Assembly: GCA_947175045.1 (NCBI GenBank)
Contig: CAMWLH010000001.1
Span: 1 to 30,564 of the forward strand
Source of the DNA: an uncultured Clostridia bacterium
Lineage (GTDB): Bacteria; Bacillota; Clostridia; Oscillospirales; Ruminococcaceae
Direction of reading: 5' to 3'
Length of the DNA stretch: 30,564 bases
The first letter of the stretch is position 1; every line of letters starts with the position of its first letter. A model generated the notes under the pieces. It worked only from the letters and a program-made list of their open reading frames with translations, had not been told where the DNA came from and ran no database searches. The position numbers and the translations under genes are program-made. Positions 25,990 through 30,564 of the stretch are shown in pieces.

Positions 25990-26124
25990 CTCCTTATTTG
26001 AAAGAATTTTCCGCACCGTAAGAACGCTGCTTTGCAGCATTCTTACTATCCCGCGCGCAAAAGCTCCGTTTCGCTTCGCTTCACTGCGCTTTTACGCGCG
26101 GATTGCGGAAAATTCATGCGTGGG
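25990..26124 (-). repeat. Palindromic leader element, copy D
   Basis: Terminal inverted repeats GAATTTTCCGCA (26004-26015) and TGCGGAAAATTC (26104-26115) are perfect over 12 bp. Hairpin 2 (26018-26046) has a 13-bp stem with a TTT loop and one C-A mismatch on the plus strand that becomes a G-U wobble in minus-strand RNA. Hairpin 1 uses CGCGCGCAAAAGC and GCTTTTACGCGCG. Its end is the CTCCTT (25990-25995) that reads AAGGAG on the minus strand and serves glmU. Confidence 0.88.
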
Positions 26125-26150
26125 CTTTATGTGGCTTTTGGCGGGACTGC

Positions 26151-26279
26151 ATTTAAAAGAATTTTCCGCACCGTAAGAACGCTGCTTTGCAGCATTCTTA
26201 CTATCCCGCGCGCAAAAGCTCCGTTTCGCTTCGCTTCACTGCGCTTTTACGCGCAGATTGCGGAAAATTCATGCTTGGG
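26151..26279 (-). repeat. Palindromic leader element, copy E (tandem with D)
   Basis: Over 122 bp this copy (26159-26280) equals copy D (26004-26125) except for two substitutions (positions 26100/26255 and 26120/26275), and the unit spacing is 155 bp. It lacks the AAGGAG tail, having TTTAAATGCAG instead. The near identity points to a recent duplication. The rest of the 363-nt gap between glmU and the PH-domain gene (26281-26344) holds two small stems (GGCT/AGCC and GCCGC/GCGGC) and no gene. Confidence 0.88.
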
Positions 26280-26344
26280 CGGAATGCCGCTGTAGGCTTT
26301 CAGAGCCTTAATGTGCCGCCGTTAAGCGGCTTTGATTTATCATT

Positions 26345-27544
26345 ATGAATATTATTCTTTATTATCTCCTAAGGAGATTTTTTGTAAAACTGCGCCTTGA
26401 GCGCGATTTTATTATTCTTGAAAAAGGACTTATTATCCGCCGTCGGGCGGTCGTTCCCTTGAGCTGCGTTACCCGTGCGGAAATTCGCCGCGGCTTACTG
26501 CTGCGCCTGCTCTGCGGAAAGAAAATAACCATTGAAACGCTTTCGGGGAGGATCGACTTTTACCTCCGCAAAAACGAGGAGCTGCCCTTTCTTCCGAAAA
26601 ACAGGGGGCATATTATCCGTCCCGAGCGCTCCTCGGTCTTTTTCGGAGCGTTCACGGACACCCGCGCACTAAGCGGAGTTATCCTGTTTTCCCTCACCAT
26701 ATACCGTATCGGCAAAATATTCGGCGGCAGCTACACCGACCGCATAATCGCCGCCATCTCCAACACTGCCGAGGAGCTTACCCATACTCTTGAGCTGCTT
26801 CATATAGCCGTTCCGCGTGCCGCCGCGCTCGGCGCGGTGTTCGTGCTTACGGCGTGGGGCTTCGCGTTCCTGATAAAGCTGATGGGTATGGCGGATTTCC
26901 GCGTCAGTTCCCGCGCGGGGTTTGTCACCGTAAGGCGGGGGCTTATCACATTATATGAGTATGTGGTTGTACTGAATAACCTAGACGCGGTGATCTCCTG
27001 CAACACCGTTTCCTCGCTGGCCGCTAAAAAGGCTCCGCTGTACGCCCGCGGGACTATGATATTTCCGCCCGTCGGAAAGGAGCTTTCCCGCCGCCTTATA
27101 AGCTCGCTGTGCGGACTTCCCCGGGAAAATTCACCCGAAATAAAACCGCCCGCGAGAGCGCTTTTCGGTCACTGCGCCCTGCCGCTTGGTTGGACGGCAG
27201 GGTTTGCCGCCGCTCTTGTTCTCACGGAGATCGCTCTGCGCTTCGGGCTGATTCCTTCCGCGGAGCTGCTTCAGGTTGTACTGTGGTACGGTTTGGCGGC
27301 TAGCCTTTGGGCGGTATTGGCCTATGGGTTATACTGGAAATTCTCGGGAATGCGCGAGGGTGAAAACCTGCTTGTAATCTCCGCCCGAAAGGGAAACAGG
27401 CTTTACGGCGGCTATATCCCGAAACGCGCGTCAGTGCTTGAATCCGTCTCGCAGAACCCCTTTCAGCGCCGCTCGGGTCTGTGCGACCGTACCGTGACGC
27501 TCTACGGAAAACGAAAATTCCGCCTGCGGAACATCACTCGCTAA
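26345..27544 (+). CDS. Bacterial PH-domain (YdbT/DUF304-like) membrane protein
   Basis: A 399-residue integral membrane protein. Two bPH_2-type domains are visible, around 18-85 (DFIILEKGLIIRRRAVVPLSCVTRAEI) and 190-260 (FVTVRRGLITLYEYVVVLNNLDAVI), with a third, weaker one near 345-395. Hydrophobic segments lie at about 104-122, 150-185 and 275-330. This is the layout of YdbT-type proteins, which were linked to resistance against some bacteriocins in Bacillus; the molecular role is not known. No ribosome binding site precedes the ATG, and an in-frame TGA at 26333 excludes an earlier start. The stop overlaps the convergent small gene by four bases. Confidence 0.75.
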   Translation: MNIILYYLLRRFFVKLRLERDFIILEKGLIIRRRAVVPLSCVTRAEIRRGLLLRLLCGKKITIETLSGRIDFYLRKNEELPFLPKNRGHIIRPERSSVFFGAFTDTRALSGVILFSLTIYRIGKIFGGSYTDRIIAAISNTAEELTHTLELLHIAVPRAAALGAVFVLTAWGFAFLIKLMGMADFRVSSRAGFVTVRRGLITLYEYVVVLNNLDAVISCNTVSSLAAKKAPLYARGTMIFPPVGKELSRRLISSLCGLPRENSPEIKPPARALFGHCALPLGWTAGFAAALVLTEIALRFGLIPSAELLQVVLWYGLAASLWAVLAYGLYWKFSGMREGENLLVISARKGNRLYGGYIPKRASVLESVSQNPFQRRSGLCDRTVTLYGKRKFRLRNITR

Positions 27545-27915
27545 AAGGCTATATCCCGACCGTCATATTCCACCCCGACCGCTTCGCTCTCCGCCGCGGA
27601 AGCCCATTCTATTACCTCCGCGACAAAATGTGGGGTGATGCCTTCCGGCAGCTCAAAGGGCATAAGGTACCTTTCCCAACAGCCGCTTGTCTGCCTGCCC
27701 TGAAAAACCGCGCCTTTGCTTACCGCATAAGGCTTGGGAGCGTTCAGCGGTATCGTCAGTATCAGCTTCTTATCCTCGGAAATTATGTGCAGAAACGGAG
27801 TTTCCCACTCATTGCTCAGGACGCGGTCAAAATAATCACGGTCGCCCGCAAGGACGTACCACACATATTTTTTTCCGCCGCAGACGATTTTCCTGCGCTT
27901 TTTAGTCCTTACCAT
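27541..27915 (-). CDS. Unknown 124-residue protein coupled to the decarboxylase gene
   Basis: A 124-residue soluble protein with a basic N-terminus (KKRRK), a beta-rich middle and an acidic C-terminal helix. I do not recognise the family. Its ATG overlaps the TAA of the decarboxylase gene by one base (TAATG), so translation is probably coupled. It ends in TAG and overlaps the convergent PH-domain gene by four bases. Its composition and codon use match the neighbours, which supports it as a real gene. A link with the decarboxylase is likely from coupling alone. Confidence 0.7.
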   Translation of the reverse strand: MVRTKKRRKIVCGGKKYVWYVLAGDRDYFDRVLSNEWETPFLHIISEDKKLILTIPLNAPKPYAVSKGAVFQGRQTSGCWERYLMPFELPEGITPHFVAEVIEWASAAESEAVGVEYDGRDIAF

Positions 27916-29210
27916 TATACCGTCTTAGTCCTGTCGAGCACCGCTATGTTCTTCACGCCGTACTGTCTGAGAGCGTCCGCCACATTGTGGTCGATTATCT
28001 CACCGGGCATAATGAGCGGCACGCAGGGCGGGCAGGGCGAGTTGAGCCCCGCGCAGACCTCGCCGTTCGCCTTTTCAATTGGAACTGTCTTTTGCGGCAT
28101 AAACATAGCCTCGTGAATGGGCAGGTGCGCGGTGGGCTTTATCACGGGGTATTTTTCGGGAGCTATCGGGCTTTGCCGGCGCACGAAAAGTATCGCTATC
28201 TCGGCTCTCTCGAAATCCTCGATCTTATTCGCGGGCGAGAACATCAGCACAACGCGGTTCGCATCGGACATCTCGCACTCCACCCCGCTGGAGCGCAGGT
28301 TCGCCGCGAACTCGTAGCCGCTCATTCCGCAGGCGCGCGCGTCGATGACAACGCGCAGATAGTCGCTCTTTACCAGGGGAACTCCCGCTGTTTCCAGTCG
28401 GCTTTTCAGCTCCTTTGTCGCGTCGCAGGCGCGGGTTACCGCGTCGAAATCCTGCGCCATTGCTCCGTTGAAGCGGTCAAGGCTCTCCAGGATAAGGTAA
28501 GAGGGGCTCGACGAGCCGAACATAGCCATCATTTCCTTTGCGCGGGAGGCATCGGCTCCCGCCGCGAAATGCAGATAAGCTCCGCCCGTAAGCACGGGGA
28601 GGGTCTTGTGGGCGGATTCCGCGCTCATAAGCGGGAAGCCAAGCTCCAGCGGGTGCAGATACTCTGTGCCGTATTTCCGCTTATCCACAAAGCGCAGATA
28701 TGCTCCGTGGGCATTGTCCACCAACAGCGGTATGCTCGGCTTTACAAATTTCCAGGTGCCGCCGTAGTAGTCGATATTTGTCACAAAAAGCGCGTCTGCT
28801 CCGCGCAAAGCCTCGCTGTCGTAGGTAACGTTTGCGGAGAGGTATTCTTTTGGATAGAGCCACTTGATATTCATTTGCAGCAGAGCCGCCGCCGAAACGA
28901 GCGACCTGTGCGAATAGCGCGACGCGGCAATGGTCTTGCAGCCCCGTGCTTTGAGCAGCGCGAGCGCCGTCTGTATCGCGAGGGTGCTCCCACCGCAGGA
29001 ATAGCAGGTCTTTTGCGCGCCGAATATTCTCGCCGCCATGCTCTCGCTCTGGGCGATAATGCCCCAGGTCTCGTCGGAATCGTACAGGCTGTCCGCCCCG
29101 AAAATCTCGGTTATGTCATTGGGAGTTTCCCCTTTATGCCCGGGCATATGCAGCCTTAGTCTGCGCTGCGCGGAGTAGCTCTCCAGAAAATCACAAATCG
29201 GTGTATTCAT
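27915..29210 (-). CDS. Orn/Lys/Arg decarboxylase-family PLP enzyme
   Basis: A 431-residue fold-type I pyridoxal-phosphate enzyme of the short, wing-less SpeA/YaaO-like group. Visible are the N-terminal LHMPGHKG (20-27), CGGSTLAIQ (72-80, phosphate loop), DNAHGA (165-170, Asp to the PLP nitrogen) and the Schiff-base Lys202 in SAESAHKTLPVLTGG. The C-terminal region contains PPCVPLIMPGE, typical of the family. Substrate (arginine, lysine or ornithine) cannot be decided; polyamine synthesis is the likely role. Many relatives are about 480 residues, so this is at the short end but not truncated. GAAAGGG precedes the ATG, 18 nt after the foldase stop. Confidence 0.87.
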   Translation of the reverse strand: MNTPICDFLESYSAQRRLRLHMPGHKGETPNDITEIFGADSLYDSDETWGIIAQSESMAARIFGAQKTCYSCGGSTLAIQTALALLKARGCKTIAASRYSHRSLVSAAALLQMNIKWLYPKEYLSANVTYDSEALRGADALFVTNIDYYGGTWKFVKPSIPLLVDNAHGAYLRFVDKRKYGTEYLHPLELGFPLMSAESAHKTLPVLTGGAYLHFAAGADASRAKEMMAMFGSSSPSYLILESLDRFNGAMAQDFDAVTRACDATKELKSRLETAGVPLVKSDYLRVVIDARACGMSGYEFAANLRSSGVECEMSDANRVVLMFSPANKIEDFERAEIAILFVRRQSPIAPEKYPVIKPTAHLPIHEAMFMPQKTVPIEKANGEVCAGLNSPCPPCVPLIMPGEIIDHNVADALRQYGVKNIAVLDRTKTV

Positions 29211-29228
29211 ATAATTCCCTTTCAGATG

Positions 29229-30491
29229 TCAGTTGCTCTCGATCGTCTGTGCCGCCGCGGGTTCGTCGATTTTAAGCGCGTCGTAGTCTATCTCAAATTT
29301 GTACTCTTCTCTCCATTCTTTAAGAGTATCGTTGAAATGCGAGCTTTTTTTGTCGCTGTCCAGAAGCTCGTAGATATAGTCCTTATAGTTCTTTATGCTT
29401 TCCTCGGTCACCCGCGCGTCGTCCGCGTAAAGTACTATATGCACGCCGTAGTCGGTAAGTGTCGTGTCGTAGTCGCCGATATTCTCCAGCGACTGTCCCA
29501 TTTCGCTAAATTCCTCCATATAAAGCTGACTGTTCGGAACGAGCAGATAGCCGTCGGGATTTGCCTCCGAGCCGTCTTTATCGGCGCTGTATTCCTCTAT
29601 CAGCTCGTCAAAATCCGCGCCGTTGTCCAGCATATTTATTATTTTTTTGGTATCCTCGTCAAGCTCCGCGGCTTTTTCCTCGCGCAGCTTGTCCGCGCCC
29701 TCGTCGTCGCCGTTTCTGCGCATTTCCCTGATCTCGTCGGTGAAGGTGTCCTCGAAGCCGAGCAGAATATGCTTTATCCTGCGGGAACCGTCGGGTATCC
29801 AGTAAGCGGAGTAAACGCCGTTTTCATATTCAAGCTGATTGCCTTCATAAAGAGCCTTTATGCTCTCCACATAGTCGTTAAAGGTGGATTCCGCCTCGCC
29901 GTAATCGGCGCTGACGTCCTTTACAGTTTCCGCGCGAAGCTTATCGGTGATTTCCGCGCTTACCTGCCACACGAGCAGGTCGTCGCGTGTAAGCTCGCAG
30001 CTTGCAAGGTATTCGTCAAAGCCCTTGTTTCCCGTCTCGGTCTGCTCGTCGGTAAGTGGCGTGGTCGTGGGGTCAATGTTGGTCAGCCCTGCGAAATAGG
30101 CTACCTGCCGCAAAACCATTTGGTTGTATTCCTCCTCGACCGCGTCCATTTCCTCGTCGGTGAGCTTGTCCACACCAAGCTCCTTAGCCTTTTCGAGAAT
30201 GACCTTTTCGTTGATAAGGTAGTTGATTATTGTTTCGCGCTGCGACTTGCACGTTGCCGCTACGCTTTCCTCACTGTCATCAGTAATACCCTGTCCTTTA
30301 AGAAAGTAGAGGTATTCCTTTTTAAAATCAAGGTATGTTATTTCTACTTTATCAATATTTTCGGCGGTGGACTCGGCTACTATTCTGTCGTCTTTTATCG
30401 CGGAGTTTGTGCCGACTTTTACGGAGCAGCCGCCTATCATCAGGGCGGTCAATACGGCTGCCGCCGCACGGGCTGTTTTTTTGATCTTCAT
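29229..30491 (-). CDS. PrsA/SurA-like peptidyl-prolyl isomerase lipoprotein
   Basis: A 420-residue extracytoplasmic chaperone. The signal peptide ends in a lipobox, LMIGGC, with Cys22 as the lipidation site. A helical SurA_N-type chaperone region (about 50-215) is followed by a parvulin-like domain (about 235-375), recognisable from RRIKHILLGF, FDELIEEYSADKDGS, GYLLVPNSQ and TDYGVHIVLYAD. A long charged insertion (about 248-285) splits the parvulin domain after its first strand, so isomerase activity is not certain. AAAGGAAAA before the ATG at 30491 selects it over 30536. First gene of a three-gene run with the decarboxylase and the small unknown gene. Confidence 0.85.
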   Translation of the reverse strand: MKIKKTARAAAAVLTALMIGGCSVKVGTNSAIKDDRIVAESTAENIDKVEITYLDFKKEYLYFLKGQGITDDSEESVAATCKSQRETIINYLINEKVILEKAKELGVDKLTDEEMDAVEEEYNQMVLRQVAYFAGLTNIDPTTTPLTDEQTETGNKGFDEYLASCELTRDDLLVWQVSAEITDKLRAETVKDVSADYGEAESTFNDYVESIKALYEGNQLEYENGVYSAYWIPDGSRRIKHILLGFEDTFTDEIREMRRNGDDEGADKLREEKAAELDEDTKKIINMLDNGADFDELIEEYSADKDGSEANPDGYLLVPNSQLYMEEFSEMGQSLENIGDYDTTLTDYGVHIVLYADDARVTEESIKNYKDYIYELLDSDKKSSHFNDTLKEWREEYKFEIDYDALKIDEPAAAQTIESN

Positions 30492-30548
30492 TGGGTTTTC
30501 CTTTCTTCGCGCCGTTAAATTATATGCGGCGATCAAGTATACACATTC

Positions 30549-30554
30549 ATTATA
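30549..30554 (-). promoter_or_regulatory. -10 box of the foldase operon promoter
   Basis: A TATAAT on the minus strand about 58 nt upstream of the foldase start, with TATGG preceding it. The matching -35 would fall beyond the right edge, so only half the promoter can be seen. Confidence 0.5.
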
Positions 30555-30564
30555 CCATACTTTA

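Noticed and set aside
29226..30518. A 430-codon plus-strand frame opposite the foldase lipoprotein
   Set aside because: It mirrors the lipoprotein gene, which has a lipobox, ribosome binding site and domain motifs; the plus frame has none.

Overview
The window looks like chromosomal DNA of a low- to mid-GC Gram-positive anaerobe, most likely a clostridial gut-type bacterium (Oscillospirales/Ruminococcus-like). This is an inference. It rests on strong AGGAGG-type ribosome binding sites, near-consensus sigma-A promoters with exact 17-bp spacers, a bactofilin, a PrsA-like lipoprotein with no outer-membrane genes, and an ATP synthase c subunit of the clostridial/fusobacterial Na+ type. I see no rRNA, tRNA, CRISPR array, transposase or phage gene.

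Layout. (1) 1-3264, minus strand: a small acyl-chain synthesis operon with a PlsC-like acyltransferase, an acyl carrier protein and a ketosynthase fused to a chain-length-factor-like second ketosynthase. A further gene starts at the left edge. (2) 3617-5511, plus: a GT4 glycosyltransferase with a terminator-like hairpin in its leader, then a cyclophilin. (3) 5512-9304, plus: a 487-nt gene-poor stretch, a membrane-anchored polysaccharide deacetylase, a Q/P-rich bactofilin, a single-pass membrane protein and an AtpZ-like protein. (4) 9513-16820, plus: a complete F1Fo ATP synthase operon in the order I, a, c, b, delta, alpha, a 41-residue membrane microprotein, gamma, beta, epsilon, closed by a strong terminator. 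(5) 16863-18718: an XRE regulator and a divergent zinc-ribbon/leucine-rich-repeat membrane protein, more AT-rich than the surroundings. (6) 18769-26000, minus: GTP-type PEP carboxykinase with its own promoter, and upstream of it the run glmU, pncA, pncB and an acidic protein whose frame is broken by an amber codon. (7) 26345-27544, plus: a PH-domain membrane protein. (8) 27541-30491, minus: a PrsA-like foldase lipoprotein, an Orn/Lys/Arg decarboxylase-family enzyme and a coupled unknown small protein.

The most interesting features are mostly not in the proteins. Five related palindromic elements (about 4.94, 9.37, 23.9, 26.0 and 26.15 kb) have GAATTTTCCGCA terminal inverted repeats and one or two internal hairpins. 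All five point the same way relative to the downstream gene, and in three cases they end in the ribosome binding site of that gene (cyclophilin, AtpI, GlmU). They may be mobile or recruited 5' leader elements. Inside the atp operon there is a multi-hairpin atpB-atpE intergenic region, an unannotated microprotein gene, a gamma subunit whose best-placed initiation codon is AUA, and a c subunit with the two-carboxylate Na+ motif. The in-frame amber codon at 20916 separates a 478-residue protein from 53 more codons that look coding.
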